From Eubacterium sp. (GTDB lineage: Bacteria > Bacillota > Clostridia > Oscillospirales > Acutalibacteraceae): a DNA stretch of 31,887 bases. Positions 21,422-29,235 of this stretch are shown in pieces. The first letter of the stretch is position 1, and the number at the start of each line of letters is the position of its first letter. The position numbers were made by a program, and so were the translations under genes. Below the pieces are notes generated by a model. It was not told the origin of the DNA, made no database searches, and saw nothing but the letters and a program-made list of their open reading frames with translations. Location of the stretch: NCBI GenBank assembly GCA_014465955.1, contig JACTVT010000021.1, forward strand, positions 1 through 31,887, read 5' to 3'.

Positions 21422-22183
21422 ATGGGAAAAACTATATCTATATTTAATCAGAAAGGCGGAGTCGGCAAAACAACCACTTGTGTTAATCTTGCCGCCGCAC
21501 TCGGTGCAAAAGGTCAAAAAACACTGCTCGTTGATATCGACCCTCAGGGCAATTCCACAAGCGGCGTCGGTATTGACAAAAGCGAGGTTGAGTACTCTAC
21601 CTACGATATTCTTATAAACAAGGTGCCTGCAAGGGGCATTATGATTGAAACTGAGTTCAAAAACCTCTTTGTACTCCCTGCTAATATGAATCTGGCAGGT
21701 GCAGAACTTGAACTTGCAGAGGTTGATCAGCGTTTTCATGCTCTGAAAAAAGCAATTGCTTCGCTGGCGCTTGAATTTGATTATGTTATTATCGACTGTC
21801 CTCCGAGCCTCGGATTGCTCAGTCTGAATGCTTTAACAGCGTCGGATACTGTTATTGTTCCTTTGCAGTGCGAATATTATGCGCTTGAGGGCTTGAGTCA
21901 ACTGCTCAATACAATCAGAACGGTAAAAAAGCACTATAATGAGTATCTTGAACTTGACGGCGTGGTATTTACGATGTATGACAGCCGTTTGAAACTCACA
22001 AATCAGGTTATTGAAGAAGTGCAGAAGTATTTTCCGAACAAGCCATATAAAACTATGATTCCCCGCAGTGTCAAACTTGCAGAAGCGCCGAGTTACGGCG
22101 AACCTATTATATATTATGAAAAATACTGCAAAGCAAGTTTTGCTTATAAGAAGTTTGCAGATGAGGTTATGAAAAGACAATAA
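21422..22183 (+). CDS. parA: Chromosome partitioning ATPase ParA/Soj
   Basis: This 253-residue P-loop ATPase binds DNA as an ATP dimer and works with ParB-parS in chromosome segregation and in control of DnaA. I start at ATG 21422, after GGAGG; an upstream TTG at 21404 would include the ribosome site in the coding region. The deviant Walker A motif is KGGVGKTT near residue 11, with the signature lysine. VDIDPQGNSTSGVG and YVIIDCPPSLGLLSLNAL follow as in chromosomal ParA. Its stop overlaps the start of the next gene by one base. Two parS sites lie directly upstream. Confidence 0.97.
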   Translation: MGKTISIFNQKGGVGKTTTCVNLAAALGAKGQKTLLVDIDPQGNSTSGVGIDKSEVEYSTYDILINKVPARGIMIETEFKNLFVLPANMNLAGAELELAEVDQRFHALKKAIASLALEFDYVIIDCPPSLGLLSLNALTASDTVIVPLQCEYYALEGLSQLLNTIRTVKKHYNEYLELDGVVFTMYDSRLKLTNQVIEEVQKYFPNKPYKTMIPRSVKLAEAPSYGEPIIYYEKYCKASFAYKKFADEVMKRQ

Positions 22184-22641
22184 TGAAAAGCACTCATTTT
22201 TTAGATGTTTTAGATTATTTTTTTGAATATCTGAATATTATTGATAAACTTTCACTCTTATTTTCGGCAGCATTGGCTATTGTAATAACAATATGTATTT
22301 CAATTACTTCATTACCTGTAATTTTTCTGTTTGCTATCGGACTGATATTATGGTTAATACTGTTCTTCCCTGTTAGACTTGCTCTTAATAGAATATATGA
22401 GCGTATGTGCAGTTATAAAGTGGATGCAACGGTCTACAATATATATGTTGATGAGTTTAAAAGGTTTGGTACAAACGCTTATAATATTAATTTATGTGTT
22501 GATTATGAATATAACGGTAAAAATTACAGACGAACTGTAAAGTTTTATCACAGTATTGATTTAAGGTCGGATTCAAAAATTAAATTGAAAATATGTAAAT
22601 TCTGCCCCGGAATTGTTCGGTTTGAGCAGAACAATAAGTAA
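22183..22641 (+). CDS. Small two-helix membrane protein between parA and parB
   Basis: I do not recognise this 152-residue protein with certainty. It has two closely spaced hydrophobic helices (about 26-42 and 44-66), then a soluble part of about 85 residues. That part (DATVYNIYVDEF... CVDYEYNGKNYRRTVKFY... IVRFEQ) loosely resembles DUF3592-type beta domains. The ATG shares its A with the parA stop (TAATG) and no separate ribosome site is obvious, so translation is probably coupled to parA. Codon use is more AT-rich than in parA and parB, a mild hint of later acquisition. In most Firmicutes parA and parB are adjacent, so this insertion is unusual. Orientation of the soluble part is not determined. 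Confidence 0.7.
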   Translation: MKSTHFLDVLDYFFEYLNIIDKLSLLFSAALAIVITICISITSLPVIFLFAIGLILWLILFFPVRLALNRIYERMCSYKVDATVYNIYVDEFKRFGTNAYNINLCVDYEYNGKNYRRTVKFYHSIDLRSDSKIKLKICKFCPGIVRFEQNNK

Positions 22642-22676
22642 ATGTTTAATTTAAACTTGATAAAGGAGGATATTTT

Positions 22677-23525
22677 ATGGCAAAAAGACAGGGACTCGGC
22701 AAAGGTCTTGAAAAACTTTTCAGTGAAAATGACACTGAGGGTATGGTTTCAACAAATACCCTGCCGCTCAGCGAGATTGTGCCGAATAAAGACCAGCCGC
22801 GCAAAACTTTTGACGAGGCGGCACTTGACGAACTTGCAGACAGTATTCGTCAGCACGGCATACTTCAGCCGCTTCTTGTAAGACCGATTGCAACAGGCGG
22901 TTATCAACTTGTTGCAGGCGAACGCCGCTGGCGTGCAAGCAAACGTGCAGGACTGAAAGAAGTGCCCGTTGTTGTTAAGGAACTAAGCGATACCGAAACG
23001 ATGGAAATCGCAATTATAGAAAATCTTCAGCGTGAGGACTTGAATCCGATTGAAGAGGCGGAGGGTCTGCAGGCGCTGATTGACAAGTGCGGTTTTACAC
23101 AGGAACAGGTTGCCGTAAGCGTCGGCAAGTCAAGGCCCGCAATCGCAAACAGTTTGAGACTGTTAAAATTGCCGCCTGAAGTGCGCGATATGGCTAAAAA
23201 CGGTGAAATTTCGGCAGGTCACGCCCGTGCACTGCTTGCTTTTGATAATGAAGCATTGATTTATGAGGCCGCACAGAATATTGTAAAAAACAAAATGACC
23301 GTGCGCGATATTGAAAGACTTGCTAAAATCAGTGAAAAAAACAGTACTGTTTCTGTGAAACGTTCCAAAAGGCGTGACAGTTTTTATGATGAAGTGGAAC
23401 TTTCGCTTTCAGAAACACTCGGCAGGCGTGTAAAAGTCTTTAACGGCAGGGAAAAAGGTACGCTTGAAATTGAGTTTTATTCGATAGAGGATTTAAAAAA
23501 TATAGCAAATAAGTTAGGAGAATAA
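22677..23525 (+). CDS. parB: Chromosome partitioning protein ParB/Spo0J
   Basis: This 282-residue CTPase loads on parS and slides as a clamp, recruiting SMC and stimulating ParA. Its N-terminus AKRQGLGKGLEKLFSEN is the typical ParA-activating peptide. The boxes IVPNKDQPRKTF, LVAGERRWRASK (about 79-90) and IENLQREDLNPIEEA are intact. The HTH is FTQEQVAVSVGKSRPAIAN (about 140-158). The C-terminal dimer region ends EIEFYSIEDLKNIANKLGE. AAAGGAGG precedes the ATG. serS begins 3 bases after its stop. Confidence 0.97.
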   Translation: MAKRQGLGKGLEKLFSENDTEGMVSTNTLPLSEIVPNKDQPRKTFDEAALDELADSIRQHGILQPLLVRPIATGGYQLVAGERRWRASKRAGLKEVPVVVKELSDTETMEIAIIENLQREDLNPIEEAEGLQALIDKCGFTQEQVAVSVGKSRPAIANSLRLLKLPPEVRDMAKNGEISAGHARALLAFDNEALIYEAAQNIVKNKMTVRDIERLAKISEKNSTVSVKRSKRRDSFYDEVELSLSETLGRRVKVFNGREKGTLEIEFYSIEDLKNIANKLGE

Positions 23526-23528
23526 AAA

Positions 23529-24815
23529 ATGTTAGATATTAGATTTGTCAGGGAAAACCCTGAAATTGTTAAGGAAAATATTAAAAAGAAGTTTCAGGAC
23601 GAGAAACTTCCGCTTGTTGATGAAGTGATTGCACTTGATGAGGAAAAGCGCGCAGTGCAGAAAAATGCCGATGATCTTCGTGCAAACAGAAACAAACTTT
23701 CAAAGGAAATCGGCGCACTTATGGCGCAGGGAAAAAAGGAAGAAGGAATGGCTCTGCGTGAAAAAGTTAAGGCACAGGCTGATGAACTTGATGAACTTTC
23801 AAAGCGCGAAACGGAACTGAATGAAAAAGTTACAAAGATTATGATGACAATTCCGAACATTATCGACCCGTCGGTGCCTGTTGGTAAGGACGACAGTGAA
23901 AATGTTGAGGTTCAGAGATACGGCGAGCCGCTCGTTCCCGATTTTGAAGTGCCTTATCACACCGATATTATGGATCGCTTCAACGGCATTGACCTTGATG
24001 CCGCAGGCAAAGTTGCAGGCAACGGCTTCTATTATCTGATGGGCGATATCGCAAGGCTTCATTCGGCAGTCATTTCCTATGCGAGAGATTTTATGATTGA
24101 CCGTGGCTTTACGTACTGCGTGCCGCCGTTTATGATTCGTTCTGCCGTTGTTGACGGCGTTATGAGTTTTGCCGAGATGGACGCTATGATGTATAAAATT
24201 GAGGGCGAAGACCTGTATCTTATCGGTACTTCGGAGCACTCGATGATAGGCAAGTTTATTGATACGATTACGCCGGAAAGTGAACTGCCGCTGACGCTTA
24301 CTTCGTATTCACCTTGTTTCAGAAAAGAAAAAGGCGCTCACGGAATTGAGGAGCGCGGTGTTTACAGAATTCATCAGTTTGAAAAGCAGGAGATGATTGT
24401 TGTCTGCAAGCCTGAGGAGTCACCGATCTGGTTTGATAAACTCTGGCAGAACACGGTTGACCTGTTCCGCAGTCTTGACATTCCTGTTCGCACGCTTGAA
24501 TGCTGCAGCGGTGACTTGGCAGACCTTAAAGTGAAATCAATTGATGTTGAGGCTTGGTCTCCGAGACAGAAGAAGTATTTTGAGGTAGGTTCGTGCTCAA
24601 ATCTTTCGGATGCGCAGGCAAGACGCCTTAAAATCCGTGTTAAGGGCGAAGATGGAAATTACCTTGCTCACACGCTTAATAATACGGTTGTTGCACCGCC
24701 GAGAATGCTTATCGCTTTCCTTGAAAATAACCTCAATGCCGACGGCAGTGTAAACATTCCCGAACCGCTCAGAATGTATATGGGCGGCAAGGACAAGCTT
24801 GTTCCGACGAAGTAA
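23529..24815 (+). CDS. serS: Seryl-tRNA synthetase
   Basis: This 428-residue class II synthetase charges tRNA-Ser. The first 110 residues form the charged coiled-coil arm that grips the tRNA long variable arm. Motif 2 lies in CFRKEKGAHGIEERGVYRIH (about 261-280) and motif 3 in APPRMLIAFLENN (about 389-401). MLDIRFVRENPEIVKENIKK is the standard N-terminus. AGGAG precedes the ATG. Only three bases separate it from parB, so there is no room for a T-box leader and it must be transcribed with parA-parB unless a promoter lies within parB. The parB-serS neighbourhood is common in Firmicutes. Confidence 0.97.
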   Translation: MLDIRFVRENPEIVKENIKKKFQDEKLPLVDEVIALDEEKRAVQKNADDLRANRNKLSKEIGALMAQGKKEEGMALREKVKAQADELDELSKRETELNEKVTKIMMTIPNIIDPSVPVGKDDSENVEVQRYGEPLVPDFEVPYHTDIMDRFNGIDLDAAGKVAGNGFYYLMGDIARLHSAVISYARDFMIDRGFTYCVPPFMIRSAVVDGVMSFAEMDAMMYKIEGEDLYLIGTSEHSMIGKFIDTITPESELPLTLTSYSPCFRKEKGAHGIEERGVYRIHQFEKQEMIVVCKPEESPIWFDKLWQNTVDLFRSLDIPVRTLECCSGDLADLKVKSIDVEAWSPRQKKYFEVGSCSNLSDAQARRLKIRVKGEDGNYLAHTLNNTVVAPPRMLIAFLENNLNADGSVNIPEPLRMYMGGKDKLVPTK

Positions 24816-24841
24816 GGTCATCAAAATATTATTGATATATT

Positions 24842-24962
24842 GTAGGGGTCGATGTTCTCATCGACCCGCAATAAAATCAAATAACGTTCATCGTAGGGGA
24901 GGGACTCTGTGCCCTCCCGTTTTTTGTTACAAGACGCTGCGGCAGATGATATCTGCCCCTAC
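24842..24962. repeat. Three REP units after serS
   Basis: Two forward units, GTAGGGGTCGATG...CATCGACCCG (24842-24868) and GTAGGGGAGGG...CCCTCCCG (24893-24919), face an inverted unit CGGCAGAT...ATCTGCCCCTAC (24940-24962). They fill the gap between convergent serS and the galactokinase-like gene. Confidence 0.88.
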
Positions 24963-25004
24963 GAATTAAATAACGTTATTGCATAACTGTGGAACGAATT
25001 GAAG

Positions 25005-25040
25005 AAAAGGCGGTGTGATTTTATAATCACACCGCCTTTT
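25005..25040. terminator. Bidirectional intrinsic terminator
   Basis: AAAAGGCGGTGTGATT and AATCACACCGCCTTTT form a perfect 16-bp stem with a 4-base loop. A and T runs on either side let it work for the minus-strand gene at 25057 and possibly for serS on the plus strand. Confidence 0.92.
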
Positions 25041-25056
25041 GGCTGTTTTGTTTTAC

Positions 25057-26235
25057 TTATTTCTCAATTTCCACGCCGTCGGCAGTTTTGCAGAAGTGGA
25101 TTGAAAAATCATTTTCATACTGCGGGTAGAGTTTAAGATATTCCGTTTTCAGAAATTCTGCCACGCGGTCACGCTTTGCAGGGTCAATAAGAGCAATTGA
25201 TGAACCGTTGAAACCTGCGCCGCTGAATCGTCCGCCGTAGATGCCGTCGCACTTTTTCATAATTTCATAAAGCGACTGCAGTTCGGGCGAGCCTGTTTCC
25301 CAGTTGTAAATTGAGCTGTAGCCCGACTCGAACATAATTCTGCCGAATTCGGCAATATCGCCGTTTTCCCAAGCCTTTGCACCGCGCTGAACACGGTCAA
25401 ACTCGCCGTAAAAATGCTCGGCACGCCTGCGCCATGCGGGCGGAATTTTATCTTTATGTTCGTCAAAAACCTCCCTCGGCACATCACGCATATAGGAATC
25501 TTTGAAACTGCCGTAAGGAATATCGGCAAACGCACGCAAAGCATACGCCGCCGCTTTTGCCTCGTCAACTCTTGAATTGAACGCCGTGTTGGCAAGTTTG
25601 CGTTCTTTGCCTGAAAAAATTACCGCAAATTCATACGGCGGCATATTGGGGTTTGTGGGAATCAGTTTGTAACTGTCATCAAGTGTATCAAGAAACAGCA
25701 GGTGGTCTTTTTTAGAGTAAACTTCACAACTCTGGTCCATTTTGCCGACGTTCATTTCAAGATAATCGTGCTCGGCATAAAGCGCAAAATCAATCAGTTC
25801 TGCACGCGTGATTTTAATATCGTTAATCTTGCAGATTGCCGTTATGTATGCAATCAAAACTGCGGCAGATGAGGAAAGACCTCCGACGGGCAGAGTACCG
25901 TTTATAAAACCGATAAGACCCTTGTCAATTCTGAATTTTCTTTTCAGTGAAACAAATGCCGCTTTGGCAAAATCGCCCCATTCATAACTGCGCTGGGGCA
26001 GTGTGTAGATTGAGAATTTGGTAACGCCTTCAAAATTGCCGCTGTAAAGCGTAACTTCGCCGTCATTGCTCGGCAGAAAATATATTTCAACGCCGTGGTC
26101 AATAGCAAAGCCCGAAATCAGCCCGTGCTGATAGTCGGAATGAGCACCGACGGGTGCAATTCTGTATGGGCAGTAGGCACGTAACGGTTCTTCGTCAGTG
26201 ACGAATTTTTCTTTAAAACATTCTTTAATTTCCAT
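25057..26235 (-). CDS. Galactokinase-like GHMP sugar kinase
   Basis: This 392-residue protein is a GHMP kinase of the galactokinase group. The ATP loop is LPVGGLSSSAAVLIAY (about 114-129), the catalytic Asp is in VGKMDQSCEV, and motif 3 is GGRFSGAGFNGSS. Length fits galactokinase (about 390). The N-terminal sugar motif reads APVGAHSDYQHG, where true galactokinases have GEHTDY; the Glu that contacts the sugar is Ala here. The substrate may therefore be galactose or another sugar, and I leave out a gene symbol. CTCCTT (plus strand, 26244-26249) marks AAGGAG upstream of the ATG. It is divergent from glycosyltransferase and UDP-galactopyranose mutase genes. Confidence 0.85.
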   Translation of the reverse strand: MEIKECFKEKFVTDEEPLRAYCPYRIAPVGAHSDYQHGLISGFAIDHGVEIYFLPSNDGEVTLYSGNFEGVTKFSIYTLPQRSYEWGDFAKAAFVSLKRKFRIDKGLIGFINGTLPVGGLSSSAAVLIAYITAICKINDIKITRAELIDFALYAEHDYLEMNVGKMDQSCEVYSKKDHLLFLDTLDDSYKLIPTNPNMPPYEFAVIFSGKERKLANTAFNSRVDEAKAAAYALRAFADIPYGSFKDSYMRDVPREVFDEHKDKIPPAWRRRAEHFYGEFDRVQRGAKAWENGDIAEFGRIMFESGYSSIYNWETGSPELQSLYEIMKKCDGIYGGRFSGAGFNGSSIALIDPAKRDRVAEFLKTEYLKLYPQYENDFSIHFCKTADGVEIEK

Positions 26236-26265
26236 AATTTTTACTCCTTAAAGAAACATAATGTA

Positions 26266-26294
26266 ATCTTAACATAATTTGAACATATTATCAA
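26266..26294 (-). promoter_or_regulatory. SigA-type promoter of the GHMP kinase gene
   Basis: On the minus strand TTGATA (26294-26289) and TAAGAT (26271-26266) are 17 bases apart. The leader is about 25 bases. Confidence 0.65.
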
Positions 26295-26408
26295 TAATAA
26301 TTAAATTAATTGACTATTTGTTGGTAATAATATATAATTAAAGAAATCAGACATTGATAAATGGGCTGAACCACGCCGAAATTCTAAATAGCGCGTTGGT
26401 TTCTATTT

Positions 26409-26435
26409 GTAGGGTGCGGCGTCCCCGACGCACCG
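26409..26435 (+). repeat. Single REP unit
   Basis: GTAGGGTGCGGCG, a CCCC-rich loop and CGACGCACCG make one forward unit. It is one of the few single copies. It lies in a gap of 390 bases between divergent genes. Confidence 0.85.
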
Positions 26436-26452
26436 TGTCAGACATGCATTTT

Positions 26453-26540
26453 TAAACAACGCAGAAACATCGAGTTTCTTCGTTGTTTGGCGTTTTTCGC
26501 CTTTTGTTCGGGGGCAGTACCTATGTACGGCACCCGCTCA
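26453..26540. other. Hairpin-rich leader before the first glycosyltransferase
   Basis: AAACAACGCAGAAAC and GTTTCTTCGTTGTTT form a 15-bp stem with one mismatch (26453-26487). GGCG-TTTTT-CGCC with TTTTGTT follows, then GGGGCAGTAC...GTACGGCACCC. The series resembles a terminator or structured leader, but I cannot match it to a known riboswitch. No gene is visible in 26436-26625. Confidence 0.5.
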
Positions 26541-26625
26541 CAAAATGCAAAATTCATCTCCATTTCTCAAAGTCTGTAAGTTGAATTAACCTGTAAGTTC
26601 AAATCAGATATTATATGGTGAACAA

Positions 26626-27756
26626 ATGTCAAACATAAAAGCATCTGTCATCATTCCTGTTTATAATGCCGAAAAGTTTCTTGAAAAATGTCTTGAAAGC
26701 GTTGTTAATCAGTCGCTTTCGGATATTGAAATTATCTGCGTTGATGACGGCTCAACTGACAGAAGTTTAGAGATTTTAAAGCGATTTCAGCAGAATGACA
26801 GCAGAATAAAAATTTTAACCCAGCAGAATAAATTTGCAGGTGCGGCACGCAATAACGGTATGAAAAATGCCGCAGGCAAATATTTTGTGTTCTGGGATTC
26901 AGATGATTTTTTTGAAAAAAATGCACTTGAGGTGCTTTATAATAACTGTGAAAAAACAGGGGCGGATATCTGTCTGTGCGGCGCTTATAATTATGACAGT
27001 GAAACAGGCAGACGGGCAGAGGATCAGACTTTTTTGAAAAAGCGTTTTCTGCCTAAAAACAAAGTTTTTTCTAAGAAAACCTGCCCCGAATATATTTTCA
27101 ATATAGCGTCAAACGTGCCGTGGCAGAGAATGTTCCGTGCCGATTTCATCAGGTCGCACGGCATTGAATTTCAGTCACTGCCAAAAGCGAATGATACCTA
27201 TTTTGTTATGACGGCAATGTATTTTGCAGAAAAAATCACGTATACAGAGAAGCCGCTTATAAATTACAGAACCAACAACAGCCTGAGCATAACGGGCACG
27301 GCGTCAAAAAATCCGCTTTGCGCTTACGACAGTTATATGGCGGTTTACGAAATGCTGAAAAAGGAAAATCCCGATGAACCTGTTTGGCAGAGTTTTTACA
27401 ACAGACTGCTTTCGGGACTGTTCCGCTCGGTGCTTTTGCAGACTACCGAAGACGGCATCAGAACTGTGTATGACAAAATTAAAAATGAGGGAATTTCGGC
27501 TTTCGGAATTAATCAGCACCTTGAGCGGGAATACTATTATTTCCAAAAGGAATTTGATGATTTGAATGTGATGTTAAATCATTCCTTCGCCGAATACCTG
27601 ATGTATAAATATAAAAAGGAAAATGCAGACAAACTTTTTTACAAGAATCAGGCAGAGAAAAAACTGTCGGTGCGCCTTGCACGGAAAATCAGCCGATTTG
27701 TAAGCGCAGACAGTAAATTGTTTGAAATCGGCAAAAGAATTTTGAATTTTAAATAA
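26626..27756 (+). CDS. Family 2 glycosyltransferase (first)
   Basis: This 376-residue protein has a GT-A fold of family GT2 in its first 220 residues. VSVIIPVYN-type N-terminus (ASVIIPVYNAEKFLEKCLES), ICVDDGSTDRS (about 38-48) and the metal-binding FWDSDDFF (about 87-94) are intact. Sugar donor and acceptor cannot be told from sequence. The C-terminal part (about 230-376) is helix-rich and ends in a basic tail, with no membrane helix, so it likely acts at the inner membrane face on a lipid-linked glycan. The gene heads the run of surface-glycan genes with glf. No strong ribosome site is visible; GGTG lies 8 bases upstream. Confidence 0.92.
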   Translation: MSNIKASVIIPVYNAEKFLEKCLESVVNQSLSDIEIICVDDGSTDRSLEILKRFQQNDSRIKILTQQNKFAGAARNNGMKNAAGKYFVFWDSDDFFEKNALEVLYNNCEKTGADICLCGAYNYDSETGRRAEDQTFLKKRFLPKNKVFSKKTCPEYIFNIASNVPWQRMFRADFIRSHGIEFQSLPKANDTYFVMTAMYFAEKITYTEKPLINYRTNNSLSITGTASKNPLCAYDSYMAVYEMLKKENPDEPVWQSFYNRLLSGLFRSVLLQTTEDGIRTVYDKIKNEGISAFGINQHLEREYYYFQKEFDDLNVMLNHSFAEYLMYKYKKENADKLFYKNQAEKKLSVRLARKISRFVSADSKLFEIGKRILNFK

Positions 27757-27776
27757 ATTATATTGATTTTGTTCGG

Positions 27777-27917
27777 CGGTGCGTCGGGGACGCCGCACCC
27801 TACGGTTATGCAAAATATGCTGGCAATTCTGTAGGGGAGGAAGATTCCCCCACAGTGTGGGGGAAATGTCACGCAGTGACAAAAGGGGACGGCTGTGTGA
27901 CAGTCTGTGCCCTCCTG
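27777..27917. repeat. Head-to-head REP pair with nested module before glf
   Basis: An inverted unit CGGTGCGTCGG...CGCCGCACCCTAC (27777-27803) faces an expanded unit GTAGGGGAGG...GTGCCCTCCTG (27831-27917). The latter carries the GATTCCCCC...GGGGGAAATGTCAC module, as at 8669-8755. The glf start lies 20 bases downstream. Confidence 0.87.
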
Positions 27918-27936
27918 TAATATAAGAGGTATAACA

Positions 27937-29043
27937 ATGAAAAAATATGATTATCTTATAGTCGGCAGCGGACTCTTTGGTGCTGTGTTTGCCTATGAGG
28001 CAAAAAAAAGAGGCAAAGCGTGCCTTGTGATTGAAAAAAGAAATCACATCGGCGGAAATATTTACTGTGAAAACGTAAACGGCATTAACGTGCACAAGTA
28101 CGGTGCACATATTTTTCACACAAGCAATAAGGCAGTGTGGGATTATATAAATCAGTTTGCCGAGTTCAATAATTATATAAACAGCCCTGTTGCCGTTTAT
28201 AAGGATGAACTTTACAATCTGCCGTTTAATATGAACACATTTGCACAGATGTGGGGTATAAAAACACCTGCCGAGGCAAAAGCAATTATTGAAAAGCAGA
28301 AGGCCGAGTATCATATTGATGAGCCGAAAAATCTTGAGGAGCAGGCGCTTTCTCTTGTAGGCAAAGATGTTTACGAAAAACTTGTAAAAGGCTACACGGA
28401 AAAACAGTGGGGCAGAAGTTGTACCGAACTGCCGTCTTTCATTATTAAAAGACTGCCTGTTCGCTATACGTTTGATAACAACTATTTTAACGACCGCTTT
28501 CAGGGTATACCGATCGGCGGCTACACAAAAATTATTGAAAAAATGCTCGACGGCGTTGATGTTCTTCTTGAAACCTCGTTTGAGGATTATAAAAAGAATA
28601 ATGATATTTCAGATATGAAAATTGTTTATACAGGCAATATTGACGAGTATTTCGGTTATAAATTCGGCGCTTTGCAGTACAGAACAGTTCGTTTTGAAAC
28701 AGAGGTTCTTCCTGATGTTGATAATTATCAGGGCAACGCCGTTGTGAATTACACTGAGCGTGAAGTACCTTACACACGTGTTATTGAGCACAAGCATTTT
28801 GAATTTTCGGATGTTAAGGGCACCGTGGTTTCACGTGAATATTCAAGTGAGTGGAGCGTAGGCATTGAGCCTTATTACCCGATAAATAACGAGGAAAACA
28901 ACGCGCTTTATAAAAAGTATGAAGAACTCGGCAGGGCTGAAAAGAATGTGATTTTCGGCGGCCGCCTCGGCAGATATCAGTATTACGATATGGACAAGGT
29001 TATCGCTTCTGCGCTTGACTGCGTAGCAGAGGAGTTTAAATAA
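27937..29043 (+). CDS. glf: UDP-galactopyranose mutase
   Basis: This flavoenzyme converts UDP-galactopyranose to UDP-galactofuranose, the donor for galactofuranose in surface polymers. I start at ATG 27937, after AGAGGT; an upstream in-frame codon at 27907 lies in repeat sequence. The 368-residue product fits the family (about 370). The FAD fold is YLIVGSGLFGAVFAYEA near the N-terminus, followed by EKRNHIGGNIY. KYGAHIFHTSN, GYTEKQWGRS and RLPVRYTFDNNYFND are the mutase signatures. Flanking GT2 genes make a galactofuranose-containing glycan likely (inference). Confidence 0.97.
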   Translation: MKKYDYLIVGSGLFGAVFAYEAKKRGKACLVIEKRNHIGGNIYCENVNGINVHKYGAHIFHTSNKAVWDYINQFAEFNNYINSPVAVYKDELYNLPFNMNTFAQMWGIKTPAEAKAIIEKQKAEYHIDEPKNLEEQALSLVGKDVYEKLVKGYTEKQWGRSCTELPSFIIKRLPVRYTFDNNYFNDRFQGIPIGGYTKIIEKMLDGVDVLLETSFEDYKKNNDISDMKIVYTGNIDEYFGYKFGALQYRTVRFETEVLPDVDNYQGNAVVNYTEREVPYTRVIEHKHFEFSDVKGTVVSREYSSEWSVGIEPYYPINNEENNALYKKYEELGRAEKNVIFGGRLGRYQYYDMDKVIASALDCVAEEFK

Positions 29044-29058
29044 AATTCTTCCGATTTG

Positions 29059-29212
29059 CCTCCCTTGTTAAAGGGAGGGGGACCGTCGTAGACGGTGGAG
29101 GGATTTGTATATAAAATCCCCCTCGGTTGTAAATAACCGTTGTTTCACAACCCTTTTGTCTGCTAACGCAGACATTTCCCCTGACAGGGGAATCTTCCTT
29201 TGACAAGGGGGA
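29059..29212. repeat. Family B repeat between glf and the second glycosyltransferase
   Basis: CCTCCCTTGTTAAAGGGAGG (29059-29078) opens the element; GGTGGAGGGATTT follows, as in other copies. The right part holds GTCTGCTAACGCAGAC and TTCCCCTGACAGGGGAA, then CTTTGACAAGGGGG. Read on the minus strand the right part matches the module nested in the REP composites at 8669 and 27831. Confidence 0.8.
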
Positions 29213-29235
29213 CTAATTTGGTATTGGAGATTAAA

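Noticed and set aside
23500..23529. T-box leader for serS
   Set aside because: Only three bases separate parB from serS, and no T-box sequence or terminator is present.
28827..28842. parS-like site in glf
   Set aside because: GGTTTCACGTGAATAT matches only 12 of 16 bases and lies within a conserved coding region; chance is likely.
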